This document shows, one piece after another, positions 34,899 to 49,759 of a stretch of DNA of 64,000 nucleotides; position 1 is the first letter of the stretch, and each line of letters opens with the position of its first letter. Under the pieces are notes generated by a model, which had not been told where the DNA came from, ran no database searches, and saw nothing but the letters and a program-made list of their open reading frames with translations. The position numbers and the translations under genes are program-made. Origin of the DNA: Silurus meridionalis (lineage: Eukaryota > Chordata > Actinopteri > Siluriformes > Siluridae). The stretch lies in contig NC_060892.1 in NCBI RefSeq assembly GCF_014805685.1, positions 26,136,560 through 26,200,559 of the forward strand. Reading direction: 5' to 3'.

Positions 34899-37800
34899 CT
34901 CAGTTCCTTTTGCAACATGTAAACAAAATCTATTAGATATAAACCCTCGGTATGAATATGTATGCATCGTGAATTTTTCCGAAAGAAATGGAATAAAGAC
35001 GCAACGGCGTCTGTGCTGAAATATATTCTGAAGATATTTCAGCACACAGTCATTGATGTTACAGTGAATAAAACCATATTTAATTCAAAACCAAGCTGAA
35101 AATCGAACTAAATGATATGAATTTATTTGCTGGGATTGAAGCCTGACCTTGAAGAAGACCTTGGTGAATGAACTGGTTGTGGGTAAATGCAGGTGCAGGA
35201 GAGAGAGGGAATGTTTCTATGGATGTTTAAGTCCTTTTATATCTTTAACTAGCCTGTATGTGACCTTGAGAACCCTGAAGCGTAGATTCCTGAACGCTGT
35301 ACTCATGAAACTTCCACTTTTCCAAATGCATTCATTTTCTGTAGGATTTGATTTTTCAAATTGTGTCCCCGTAACCCCCAGGTTTTGCCTTAATGCCGTT
35401 GTAATGTCCCTCTTCATCTCACACACACACACACACACACACACTCATTCTGGTGTATGCTTTAATTAAGAACACAAATCAGAGGAGGTTTCTCTGGTTA
35501 TGGTCTGTGTTGAGTTTCAAACATTCACTCTGGTTTATTATTGGGTTCCTCTGGTTCTTCAGTTTCCTCCTAACATGCCAATGTAGATTGGTGATGTAAA
35601 CCTGATCCTTGGGGTGAATATTGGGAGGTGGTAGCTTAGTGGTTATGGCATTCGACTTTGGCTCCGAAGGTCATGAGTTCAAATCCAAGCCACACCAAGT
35701 TGCCACTTCTGGGCCCCTGATCAAGGCCCTTAACTCCATATCTGCTCAGTTGCTGTGATAATTGTAAGTCGCTCTGGATAAGGGCATCTGCCAAATGCCA
35801 TAAATGTAAATATGTATTTATGGAGCCCTGAGATGGACCTGCATCCCATCTGGTATATTTATTCCCATTTTTTTATCCCAGTCTTTCTGAGATTGGTATG
35901 GGATCCACCTCAACGCTGACCATCACAGAGATCATTTAACGGACCAGGCAATACAACAACTTCGGCTTCTTCCGTTAGGGGTCTCCACAGAGGGTCATCT
36001 GTCTCCATACCCCTCTGTCCTCTACATCTACCTCTTTTAAACCATCTACCTGCATGTCTTCCTTCACCACATCCATAAACCCTCTTCCTTGGCCTTTTTC
36101 GTTTCATCCGTCCTGAGCGTTCTTCTCCCAAAATCCCTGAACAAAACCAAACCATCTCAGTCTTTCATCTTGTCTCCAAGACGTCCTACCTGCAGGCTCC
36201 CTCTATGTTTAATATTGTTATTATAATAAATTGTAGCATAATTATTTTGTTATTAACAATGGTGCCAATATTTCTGCACATATTGATTGAAAACCTTGTT
36301 CTATAATTTATTATGCTCAAGTCAGCAATTTTCTTTGTCCAAACCTTGTGTGTTTTTATCACCATCTCAACCACAAACCCCCTGCACACTGGCAGTGCAA
36401 TAGAGTTATCCTGTAGCACTGTGGTCCAGAACATGCTGGTCTGAAGGCAACGTTTTGTTCCCAGCAAACTATTCCACACTTAATTACAGATCAGGACACT
36501 TACTGTTACCTGCAGCTACGGTCCAGCAAGTTCCATCCATCTCTCAGACACGCACTCGCACAGCTCGGAGGGTTCATTTGGTCTGGTCGACCGCATTACG
36601 CAGGCTTTAATGTTATTTTTTGAGAGAGTAAAGAATCAACCCAGGAACTACCCCTGAGGTACCGAAGAAACAAAGTAAGAACAGTCTCAGTTTTCAAGCA
36701 CCTCCTTCCAGCTAGGAACTTTTGGTTGAAGGTCAGCTATTGCTGCTATTACATGTATCATTAACTCCTGCATAATCACAGGCTCTTCTCATATTCATGC
36801 GAGCGAGGAAGCACAGCCTACACTGTAAAAAATTAAGTACAGTAATTGATGGCCATGGTGATCTCTGCCTCCTTGGAGGTTCCTGATTGAAATAAATAGT
36901 TATTGATTACAGAGCAGCAAAAGATCGCTCTCATCGCCGGTTAAAAGCATTATATTCATACTAGGTTTTATGAAAGTCTTTACCTGGAGCATCTCCTAGA
37001 AGTCTTATTTTCGAAGCGTGTCAAGCGCCTTCTACGATTCGTGCCGGATCTCCGCAACAGTGTCACAAACAGCGGGACGGATCTTCATCTTCGGGAATGG
37101 GTGTGGAAGTGAGATCGTGTTGTTTCCAGCGAGAAACTCACGTGTGCACGTGGTCAGAATTAGCTGACGATCTCTTTCTGCACACTGACTTATGAAGGTC
37201 GGTGCTCCCTGTGACTGTGCCTGCAGCCTTGTGCTGCCATCTGTTGACGTGTTACAAAACTAGTCACGAAATCTCGTATAAGAGACCTTAAGAGGAACCA
37301 TTATCCTCTGGGTGATGCCGGATTGTACCATTATCAATAATTTCCCAGCAGTGTTGAGAGTGGGGTTCTTGAGTTTAAGCATCATTAGATGTATGAAATT
37401 GAAGTTCGGTGATGAATAAAGCTTGATCGTATCTGTCTCAGGAGTAACGTGTGTAGTGTGACAGATGGAGGTGGGCTTCAGAAACAGGAAAAACAGATTA
37501 TTGTGTATGCTTTTGTCCTGTAAGAGTTTATTGTAGTAGTGTGCAAGCAGGGACTCTGGCAAGTGTTCTGATTTATAACTGCCAGAAGGTTACAAAGACG
37601 TGATGGAGCTCCAGGACATACCTGAGTAAACGCATCATCCAACATCACAGTGTACCAGAACACTTTTTTTTCAGTCTGGACTAGTTTAGAGTTCAGTCTG
37701 ATCCATCACTGTGGAGCTTTATAGAAGAAACCTCTCATCCTTCCTGTAGCCTTTATTGATTGAGGTACCAACAAACATCCTGTCTCCTCAGAAACTGTGG

Positions 37801-40485
37801 TGCACGACCATCCATTGCTTTCTAAGTCAATAGTTTGTAATTAATGCAGTTTAGTGTGAGTCAGCAGCGATAAGATAAAATATGATCACGTCGTCCATAA
37901 TTACACACTCCGACACGTGGCGTTACAATCGTTCAACTCCGAGCTAACAAAGCATCGAATAATTTATCCGCATGATGTAGCGTCATTATAATTCTCGCCG
38001 TAGCGATATTTCTGAGATGAAAGAATTCTATCCTGGTGATATCTACATGAGCTTCGGATGGGAGACCAGAGTCAATAATCACAACAAGGGCTTCTACTGC
38101 TGTGCATGATGCAACCGAACCCTATTCATAGCCAACCCTAGTTAATATGTGATCAGACGCTTGCTTTGAGCTGCCTCTGGTCCGGGTTTATCGGTCTTCT
38201 CAGTAAGTTGGAGAAAGTTAGTCATCATCTAGTATCTAATGTCCTTGAAAAAAGTTCATAGTGGAAAAAACAGTGGGCTTAGAAGAGATCCTTGTGGATT
38301 TTCTGGTTTATTTTATGGAAAATTATGATTAATGTTGCCAAAATCTACGTTTAAGTCAGGCAACACCAGCAAGGAGACACAGATCAGATTAGATCAGACA
38401 CCACGTCTGATCCTTTCCTGGGATCCCGGAGAGTCTGTTCCACATCTGACTAGGGTGGAGGTCAGGTTTTTTTGATCAGGGGGTTGAAAATCTCTAGATT
38501 ATATATAACTACAAGGATTTATGTGCAGAGCCCAAAGTCAGAGACTCTGTTATGCAGTATATATAGTCTAAGTTTCTTTAAAACCTACTCGCCTTTGTGT
38601 TGCAGCGTCATACAGTTGGACTCATCTCACACTCCAGAGCCTCGGCACGTGTTATCACGTCACTCTCTCCCCATCACGGACATCCACTGTGGGCTGATGG
38701 GACCTCAGGCGAGACTGGCCACTGCGTCTTTAGACCAGACGGTTAAGGTAAGAACAGACTAATGATCGTCTGGCTGCGATTCTTTAAATAGTACAGAATA
38801 TTTGTAAATAATGTTGATTTTTAGGGTTTTTATTTAAAAGGTTTGCTTGATCCTATGAGGGTTTTTTTTTTGCCTCCTTTTAGACCCTATTTTGAAATAT
38901 TACTTTTAAGCCAGTATATATTAAACTTTAGTGCCTTGTGAGAGTTCAACCCCCTGAGCAGTTCTCTCATATCACTGAATTACAAATGGTGCATTGAACT
39001 TTTATTCTGTTTGAGATTTCTTTTTTTTTAAACCCCAAAATTTAAACTTATTGAATGCGATATTGGATTTATCAGAAGTATCCAAATCCACACAATATTA
39101 GGCAGAATCACATCGTCTGCTCCACTGTGGGACATTTCCTTATTGTTTTTTTGAGCCACCTTAATGTTGCTTTGACCCTGTGATCAGAATCATTGTCAGT
39201 ATTTCCATATTTTTCGATTAATCCGATCCATTAGTTTTAACAAAATGTCTGATCTCTGATGATCAGAAGCATCTCCATCGACGATAATGCTCCCACCACC
39301 ATGCTTCTTTCTAATGAAAGTATTTTTTGAGGCATAGGAAGTTTTTGGTTTGTGCCACAAACAGTTCTTTGAGTTTTGGCCAAAATCCTGGTGTCATCAA
39401 ACACTTTTCCCACATCACAACTGGGTCACTCAGAAACTCCAGACTTGCTTTCAGATGGTGTTGTTTGTGTAACGGCTTCTTTCTTGAAACCCTCTCCTAC
39501 AAGGCGTTGTTCCTCTTATTATTGATCCAGCTGCACTCACTGGGATCTCCAAACACCTGAACATTATTTTCCCTGGTCTATGCAGCTCTATTTTCTATAA
39601 AATGCTGTTTGGTTCTCAGCTTTGAAGCAGTGAGCTTTAAACAGTGGATTCTTTTCGTCCAGGAATTGTGAAAGATCCATAATGATTTGCAGGTGGATGT
39701 CAATGGGAAGGGAATTGGGCTGTTGTTAGGGCAATTTCTTTTATCAGGGATAAACTTGGAGCTTCTACAGCACAGGGAAGGGAATGAATGATTATGCAAG
39801 CAGGAAATTTCAGCCTTTTTATGTTTTTTTATGAGTGGATCCTGATGTTGTCGTTCTGTGTTGTATTTCTTCCTACACATGATGTTGTGTATTGGTTTTT
39901 CGCTCATGATAGTTAAAATCAGCCTCTCAACAACCACGCAATGAAAACAGACACCAAGATCGCACTGATAAATAATCAGAACATTCCTACTGAACTTTTG
40001 CTCTCCAGATGCAGATGATGGTCTGATGAATAAGCAGGTGAACAGATGTTCCAGGCGTACGCATTTTTCTGCTCTCGTCTGCCTCACATTTGCCACTGAA
40101 ATGAAGTTTCCCGGAGCGTCTTTCCTTCCTAATGATGCGGTGATTATTGTAGTGCTCACACACAGGAGTGTTTAATATCCTCCAGTTCTCTGGGCGTTAT
40201 GTCTACTGGGCTGTTGGGGTTGTTTCACTTTCAAGCATCTTGTTGATAGAAAGCTTCTAAATAGCTTCTAAACAGCACACTTGGATTAATTTCTCTTATC
40301 CAGAACAGCTTACAATTGCAACTGAGCAATTGAGGGGAGAGGGCCTTACTCAAGGGCCCGGCAGTGGTCGCTGGGACTTGATCTCATGACCTTCTGTTTC
40401 GAAACCACAAAGCCACCACTTCCCTACCAGAAATCAGATTTCAACCTGAGCTGATTTGCGTATTGATTTGTTGCCCTCTGTATTC

Positions 40486-40516
<31 letters not shown>

Positions 40517-43500
40517 CTGAGAGATGGGGCATCAGAAGCCTCTGTGTATTTGCACTCTAATTGGTCTTTGGCATTTTGTTTTGTTTACACGCAGTCTTCT
40601 CTGACTTCTAACGAGGTCTCTCGGTCTTTACGAGCCGCTCTGCTGTTTAAGCAGTTCAGTAGGTTAATTTTCAACACGAACATGAGCATCCTCCTCCTTC
40701 TCCTGCTCTCTTTTCTTTTTTTTTTTTTTTAAAGCTCTTTAAAATTCTCCTTGCCGTGTGATGAATGTGAGCTGGCAGTCGATGCTCTTGATGAAATGAA
40801 ATTGGATCACCAGGAATCCACTCGGTTGCGTTTACCGATGCGTCTGTTCTCGATTTTTCTTCATTGTGAAGCCTGTAAATGATCAAGTCAAGGGTTCTGT
40901 GCTGCTACTGAAGTCGTTTTGCTCATTAAGCGTGGTGCACCCAGACCTGCTGTGGAACAGGTTAAACACACGGTGTGTAATGCAGACGTTGTTCTTTTCC
41001 GAATCCTGACCTGAAGTCATAACAGTAAAGATGTAGCTATTTATACACTCTGCTGAAGCGTGTTCTTCTGGGCGGTTGGGTTTTTGTTGGCCACTTAGAA
41101 TGAGATCAATACTGTATAGATTAAATGTCCATGTGGGACGGACGGAGACTGGCGTGATTGACCGAGGGTGGTGGTGTGCTGTCACTTTTTGGTCTGAAGG
41201 CATCGCTAAGCCTTTTATCCACCTGCGGAACAAGATACGGGCCGGGGTGGGGGGGTGGGGGGTTGGAACAGTATCTGCCACACTTGGATCAGTTTTGATG
41301 TTTGGGCTTTTAAGGGAATGATCTACTGTGTGGCGTAGGCCTTTTTATAAACACGTGTTTCCGAGTGCCTGAGACCGAACTGTAACCACACACACACATT
41401 ATACTATAGTGAAGTCCTTAAAGGATCGATGGCGTCTTCATTACGACTTCCATTAGTTTGTTTGAAAATCGAGGAAAATAGGTCTAGGAATTTCCCATTT
41501 GCATCTTATTTTGATGGCTTTCAGTTGATTGACTTGTTTTTATGTTCCGGGAGTGATTATATTCATATTTACCCCTCGGCAGTGTGAGTAATGGATGATG
41601 ATTAGCGTAATTTCCAGACTATTAAAGGCACCCAAATATAAGCCGCACCCACTGATTTTGACAAAGATGTTTATTTTGAACATAAATACGCCGCACCTGT
41701 CTATAAGCCGCAGGTGTCTACACTGAAACTAATAGCCGCTTCGTTGTTTAAGGTTTAAAGCGTGGGGAAAAAAGTAGCGGCTTATAGTCTGGAAAATACG
41801 GTAGTTAAATATAGTAGTAATTTAGTACATTATTATTATTCGAAGAGATGCAACGCAAACGATACTTTTCAGGAATGTAACTTTGTGATTTAAGATTTGA
41901 AAGCTCGATATTCAGGATCTATAACAGGAATGTACAAATCCGTGCGTGTGTGTTTTTGCTAGCCGCTAGTCGTCACTCCGTATAAAGATCGCGTCTCTTC
42001 CCGACATTTTCCTGACGGCGAAAACAAACAACATTTAGCCATGTTGTGTCTGAAATGTCAGTTACTCGATATGAATTCCTTGTTTATAGAGCCGGTGTGT
42101 AAAAGTAAGCTCACCCCGTGGCCTCGTGCCCACGCTCGAATCCGGCCCGCGCTCGCGCGGCGTTAACGCGCCCAGATTAGATGACGGAAGGTGGCTTTCA
42201 TTATTCAATAGCACATTTGCAGCATCAATACTCCTGCTGATGTCTGGCTTTCACCCAAACGCACCCATGTCCCATTATCAATATCGTGCAGGCGATTTTT
42301 CAGCAGTGTTGAAACTCTTTCTCTTTTCCACTGTGCTGTAGGTGATTTTTAAAGGAAGTCGGGCGTCAGTGAGGACAGGAGGAATCTCCTGAGATACATG
42401 AGATAAATATATATGTATGATGCACAAATGTTCTTTCCCTTCAGGTCAGTAAGTTTCGATCCTCCTGTAATAAATACACAGGCGTTGGAAGAGACGCACG
42501 GCGTTTCTATACATATATTTATACATCGATTTTCCAATTACAAATTCAACCAGTGAGGAATTTTTCAGCAGGAATGATATGTTATCGTATTCTTCTGCAG
42601 AATCTCGCAGATTTGTGTCGGAAAATCTGCTTCTCTAAATAGGATCATTTACATTTAGGGTGTTTGGTAGATGCTCTTCTCCAGAGTGACTTACATTTAT
42701 ATCGTTTATACAACTGAGCAGTTATGGGGTTAAGGGCCTTGCTCAGGGGCCTGGGAGTGGCAGCTTGGTGTGGCTGGAATAAATTAAGAAGTTTCGTCAG
42801 CAGAACTCAGGAATTCCGTTGTCGATTTTTGTGGTCTGTCCCTCTAAATGTTTGCCGTAAGCTCATTTCCATGCACAGCAGAAGGTCTGTTTGCTGATGA
42901 CCTGGTAACAGTTTGGTGTGATTTCTAAACGGATGCAGCTGCTGCGGTTCGGTCGCTTGTGCATTCCGGACGCGTGCGACCTCACGGTGTGACACGGATT
43001 GTTTGGACTTCGTGCCTGCGTTGCTGTGAGAGGATTAGGTGAAGTAATCAAACCTGTTAGCCATGACTGATGTTTAAAGCGTGCAGGAATGAGTTTTCTA
43101 TTCTCCATATGTGTGGGTAGAAAGTCTCCCAGTGTTCCTATGATTCATGGTGTAAAGACATTCGTGAAGTCGCAACTGCTCTCCAATATCACTGAGAACC
43201 CCATGGATTTGGGATGGTTGATGGTGTTCTCCGAGAGCCTAAATGAGCAGAAATGACAAAAAAATGTTCAGAAGGCCTTAATTGAGGTTGATGGAGGAAC
43301 CCTACAGAATCTGTTCAACAGAGAGGACAGTTTTAAATCATCTAGGTGAAGAAATTGCCAACAACTCAAACGTTGGACAGGATGATTATACACATTCATA
43401 AATGGAAAATAAGTGAATATTCAAATCCTTTTGAGGGACACCTTTATATCTTATTTGTAGAGCACTTTTAACTTTAAACATTGGATCAAAGCAGCTTAAC

Positions 43501-46500
43501 AGAGATAAAGACGTTATAAAATAAGTTTGTTCCTTATAACTGTCAGTTGTTGAGCGACCCGGAAAAACTCCCTGAGACGGCATGAGGAAGAAACCTTGGG
43601 GGGAACCAAACTCAGAAGGAACCTCATCCTCAACACCGAATGTCCTTTCATTACAGTTCCATTACCGTTAATGCGTTCAGTGATGGACACTTAAAAGCAA
43701 ACTGTGGTCACTTCAGGGTGTTTGTGTGGAACCATCCTCAGGTGCGCAGAGTGATGTCAGGATGAATCCAGAAGATCTGGAGAGAAGAACGAGACAGAAA
43801 CTCTGGTCATCCGTACCCATGTACAACATCTTGACGTTAAAATCACCGATGGGTCAAGTGTAATGAGATCATCATGCTCCAGAAGCAGCTGCCAGGAAGT
43901 TGAACTTGTAGTAGGATGAAGTGCATCTGGATGATCCATCGCATCACATGTAACGAGACGAGACGAGCCCAGATAATAAACGACTCCCGGCATGCCCGAT
44001 GAGAGCTTTTTTGAAAACCTGCCAGATGTTGAGTTTGTATAAATATTAAACTGAATTCATATTTATAGATGTTTGCATCTACAGTGGTGCACACCACACT
44101 TTTGGCCAACTGGATTTGAATAAAGAAGCTGCATGTTTCTAGGCACAGATGATGGTTCTGGTTCCTCCTTGCATTCTTGTGCAGTTCTTCCAACAGCTGC
44201 ATCTCATACTATCGTTTTCCCTCTGATTTGGAGATTTGAGATGGAATTCAGAGCACACATAGAGTGTCAAAGCTGCTTTGTCTTCACACTGAGACGCCTG
44301 ATTGCTCATGATTGGTGCGTGACTCGAGGCACCTGCCCCATTCGTTGCTGTTCACTGCTGGTTATAAATCTTACATGGAGCGTCTTTGCATTTTTTTATT
44401 TCATTTTTTTTAAAACCTTGCCGATGATTGCTTTACATTGTCATTTCAGATCTTTATAGTTGTTTTAGACCTTTATATACGAGAAGAAACGTGACTCGCT
44501 CAGTCATAGCAATGGTGTTTCATCCCACTGTACAGTTCCAAAAATAAATGCAGAGTCTCATCTGAGCTGTTCTACTGGTGATTTATCGCCCAATAGTTTT
44601 TAAAAATGAATACTGGATAAAAAAAAAACATAACACTCCATGTAAAATTTTACTTAACTTTATTGCAAAAATAAGTAATAAGTAATAAGTATGTACTGAA
44701 TCATAAAAATGTGCAAATTCAATAAATATATTAATTTTATTCATAAATATAATTAATAAATTATAAAATAATAAATATAGCACTCTCTGTGCAGCACGAC
44801 GTCTCACGTGTTAAACAGCATGTGATGTCAGTGATTTGCCCCTAGTGGCTGCTCTCGTAATTACTGCAGACCGGAAACCGGAAAAACTATGGGTATTGAT
44901 TTTTGCAGATTGTTTCAGCAACTATCGGTGCAGATTATTCTGCAAAAAAAAAAAACAACCTGTACTAACCAACAGAAGAAAAGAATAAATATATCATCCA
45001 ACAAAAATCAAGGTTAAACCATTCACGTAATATACTGTAATAAATGGAATATTCTCGCTTCGCTAAAAAGAACAGGAGGAAACGTAATGATTAGGAAGAT
45101 GTCTTCTTTCTTCTGTCAGGTAAAGGTATAGCAGGAAACCTATTTATTCTCCATTCATTAGATCCTCCAATGGTTTGACTCGTGTGACCTCTAGCTCAGG
45201 TGTAACAAACTGCTTCAGACAGAATCGTTCATTTACAGCGTTCAACACGCATCCGCCACAGCTGACCATAACCATCTCCAGACACCTGGCTGATGACAAA
45301 TGTGCAACAGCCAGGAGAAATTAAATGCAGAAATTATTGAGCTTATTGATGAAAACAGCCAGAAACCACACGGACGTGAATCCTGGGTGTGTGGGACAGA
45401 CTGAGGAGACTCGGCAAAGAAAAGAAAAATCGTGTACTGGTAACGCTGGTGATATTTAGAGTGAATCGCTGTATATAATATAAAGAAATAATTGAAGGTG
45501 TACAAACAATTGCACAATGAAGAGGCAAAGAACCACCTGACATGAAGCACAATCTCATTTACCAGCATTAAATCATTTCCATTTAGAAGAAGCACAAAGA
45601 CGTGAGATCTCCAGCATAATTAACGTAACATTTCCCCAATTATAATTAAATTATAATTAATTGGGAAAGAAATTCACCACTGGTGTTTTCACGCTCGTCT
45701 CCTAGAGATTTCCGTACATCCTGCTTACACTTTGATAAAATATTCTTTGTATGTTTATTATCATGGTTTACACTACAGAGGAGCTGGATTCTCGAATCTG
45801 ATTGGTCAGAAGGTGCATTACTGCTGTTTCCTACCTTATCGTCGCCATAGTAACCGCTCACTTCAGGAGGCTCTAATAAGACTAATAATACATTTGCATA
45901 ATAAAGTAAATTAATAAAAAATAAGTAAATATCCTTTAATAAGGTATTTCGTGCGCTCGTTAATGCGCTGACTGTTTTTGTAAGCGCTCTGTATTGGTCA
46001 CGGCGTTCTGCAGAGGTTTTACAGCTCCGGAAAGTTTTCACTTTTTCTCGACGGAGGAGTTTTGCGATGTTTTGGTTTCTCTGGGAAAGTGACAGGCTGC
46101 ATTTTTTTTTCGAGAGAGAAAAACAGACGAGGGGAAAAAGAAATGCTGGTGAGGGAACAACAGAAAGAGAGAGCAGGGACTAATGTGTTTAATGGACGTT
46201 CCACTATTGAATTGTGAACGGTTAGAATTTGCAACGTGTCACTTAGTTATACATTTATTATTGTAAGCATCTGCAGACGATTGCAGTGTTCATCATACTG
46301 GCAGCGCTAAAAGTGGAAGAATTTACCCCAAATCATGCGGTAAATAATGCTGTTTGCTTCACGTCCTGCTTCAGAATAATAATAATAATGATGATGATAA
46401 TAATAATAATAATAATAATAATTATAATAATAATGATAATTAAAATGAATAAAAATACTGCTACTAAAAATAATAATAATAATGATATTATTATTAACAA

Positions 46501-47749
46501 CAATTATGATTTTAATAATAATAATGATAAAAATACTACTACTACTAATAATAATAACTACCCTATGTTGGATTCAGACAGAAATATTTACAATAATAAA
46601 GTGAAGAAAAGACTGCAGGTATGTTGCATGGCTTTAAATTGTTGTACGTGAGATTACGGAGCAGCACAGATTTTTGGGGATGGATTTGGACTGTAATTAA
46701 GCCGACAGTCTGTTACAATGGTTCAGGACCACAGTTGGCATGAACAGTTCCGCATTTCAGCACCTATCAATGAACAGCGCCTCAGCACTGGTACTGTAAT
46801 GTATGGACATTCGGTGACGAGGATGATGGCGGGTTCCTTTTTGAGTCTGGTTCCTCTTGAGGTTTTTTCCTCATGCCATCTCGGGGAGTTTTTTCCTTCA
46901 CCACAGTTGCCACTGGCTCACTCATCAGGGGTAAACTTATAATAAGGAACTTGTACATTTTTTTATAACTGCTTTATCTCCGTAAAGCTACTTTGAGACA
47001 ATGTCGATTATTAAGTGTTCTTCAAATAAAACTAAATTGAATAGTTTGACTTTTTTTTAATTTTTTTTTTATTTTTTAGTATTAATCTTAATAAAATTAA
47101 ATGAAGGATTTTGAAAGCAAGTGTACAAATAAAATGGTTTACTGAAATCCTACAATACAGAAATCTTCAAAAATGTACCCCTTTGTCATGCCTAACGATC
47201 GTATTTTTAAATAATCACTGATTAGAGTGTAGGAGATTTGGATGTTACTCGTCAGAGCGAGCACTTTTCTGCAGTTTCTGACGTTTCTGCGGAGTTAAAA
47301 ATACAGAATTCGCTGAACTGCTGGATCCTGTTGAAGTTTCCTGTGTAAAGGTAGTGACTGATTTTCACGAGGGTCGAAAAGACACACGAGTTCTCTTTCC
47401 ACTTGACTCCAGCACTTTTTTGTTTTATGACGGGGTCGTCACACCGATCTCGTCCAATTATTAGTCCAATCCCGGCTTTATTTTATGGTCGGTTTGTCTC
47501 CTTTATGATGGGCCATCCGTCACTCTGAATTGTGGAAGGTAAGCCAAAGAGGAAAACGCCCGCTAGATCGCTCTGATGTCTAATAGTTTGTGTCAGAAGA
47601 AAAAGAAGGTTCAGACGAGACGAGGATGCGACTTTCTACCACGTCACTGAGGTTTGATTAAAAATCAGCTGGAAGGGCAGGTAGTAATTCTAACGTGGCC
47701 ATTTCCTCTTATCAATCTTTCCCCGCTAGACCTCATTTTATATATATAT

Positions 47750-47790
<41 letters not shown>

Positions 47791-49712
47791 TTTCTTTTAA
47801 CTCTGTTGGCTTTGAAACGGTGGTCTGTAGGTTGGATGAAAGGAGGATGAAGAGCTTAACCCTACCTGTCTATGAGATAAGCCGCATTCCTTATTCCTAC
47901 CGTGGACTTTTAAAAGCTCCTCCTCAGCACTTCCTTTAAGCCCATATTATATTGGCTCAGGGCACAATGACCGACCATCAAAGTTCTTGGCAAAAGTGTT
48001 ATCGTCTCTAAATAATTAGATCTGTCCAGCCATTAATTTGGGGAGCAGGTTGGAAACGGAAATGTGCGATGCAGAGCAGACTGATATTTATTGTCCTCGG
48101 CGTGGCCACGCTTCACCGCTTTTAAGTCTTCCAAGGTGATCCACATCCACGAGGGGTTTTTCCCTTCATGTCTTCTCTGAGGGCCAGTTTCTTCTCTTCT
48201 CGTTTTGTTTACACTTTTAATCGTCCCAGTTCCAATCTAAAGCGTTTGGGGTGGGGTGAGGTGGGGGGTAATTTTATAAACGTACTCTCTTCTGAAGGAC
48301 GGATAATGTGAGGGAGAGCATTGCAACTGTGCTACTGGTGGTGCAGCTGGAGGTTCAGACGTCCTTGTGAAGATTCATAATACTATAAGATTGCGTCTGC
48401 TAGGAAGTTTTAATATGATAATGAGCAAAAAAGCAGCATCCGAAGCGGGTACGGAGATGAAGGTACAATGTCCGAGTTCCACTGCTCTGGTCTGCAAGGA
48501 GACGGGGGTCCAGGCGCTTCCTCTCGGTGTCTTTCTTTTTCTTGGTCTTTTATAGGAAGAGACTCAAGAAGACTTACCGTATTTTTCGGACTATAAGCCG
48601 CTACTTTTTTCCCACGTTTTGATCCCCGTGGCTTAAACAACGAAGCGGCTAATTTATGAATTTTACCTAGGTTTTTTGCGGTTTCAAAACTTCAAGCCAA
48701 AAAACTGAGCCCCATAACATTAGACTAATGATTAGACACTTCACCTGTGTTCTGAGCTGCACGGCATCGGGAGAAAAACGTTTTTTTTAAACGCACGACG
48801 ATGCCAAAAGATAAACTCCCGAGAGAAATAGTTGTGAAAGGAAGGAGGAAGACAGTGAACAATGACTTTCTTGGTCTGCTACTGTTTAGATACAAGCCGT
48901 TGTAACGTGTTGAGTCTGGGTGAAGGGAGAGCTCGCTAACTCCAGTTACAACAGAAATCATATAAGCACAGACAGGTTTCCAAAACTCGTGCTTTTTTAT
49001 TTTTCTTGGCAACAGCGTTACGGGTTAGTCAAAGAAACTTAGAAATCAGCATCAGAAAATAATAAGGACATATTCCTCGGCCTTGCACACACGCAGTAAT
49101 AGCGGAAAAATGCAGTGCCAGGCTTTTCCCAAAATACCGCAATGCTCCTAATGGAAGCGCGACATATGTCACCCGTTACACCGTGTAACAGACACTGTCT
49201 TTCATTAAAGCCTGTGTAAAGTGCATTAGTTTCAGTGCAGCTTATAGACAGGTGCGACTTATTTATGTTCAAAATAAAAATATTTGTAAAATTCAGTGTT
49301 CGGCTTATGTATAGGTGCGCTTTATAGTCTGGAAATTACGGTAGTTTAAAGGACGTTGTGTAATTTATTATATATTTGCATTTGGTTTATGAATAAAAAA
49401 ATGCAGTTGTGTTTCTGAGATACATCAACATCTGTCTTGATATCGTTCTTACAGCTGTGGGAAATCTCCTCCGGAGAGATGCTTTTGTCAGTCCTCTTCG
49501 ACACCAGTATCATGTCGGTGACCCTTGACCCCTGTGAGTACTTATTGTTCTGTGGAGGAAGTGATGGAAATATCTTCCAGGTGTCCCTCTGTAACACGGT
49601 GAGTGAAAAATGCCTAAATACAGTTTACTGTCATTTATATGCAGCAGCTTCACATCTGTACACTGTATAGTCTTTAAAATGATCTGGTTTATTAAAACTG
49701 CATGATGTAAAG

Positions 49713-49759
<47 letters not shown>

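Noticed and set aside
35625..35815. A functional tRNA gene at the A/B-box sequence
   Set aside because: The same head-body-tail recurs at 13605, 18375 and 40285 with decayed tRNA arms, so it is a SINE.
39578..40159. 193-codon minus-strand open frame as a gene
   Set aside because: No domain, and it overlaps the edge of a decayed Tc1-like element. Length alone is not evidence here.
46286..46651. Asn-rich 121-codon frame as a low-complexity protein
   Set aside because: It is a direct reading of an (AAT)n-type repeat without splice or start context.
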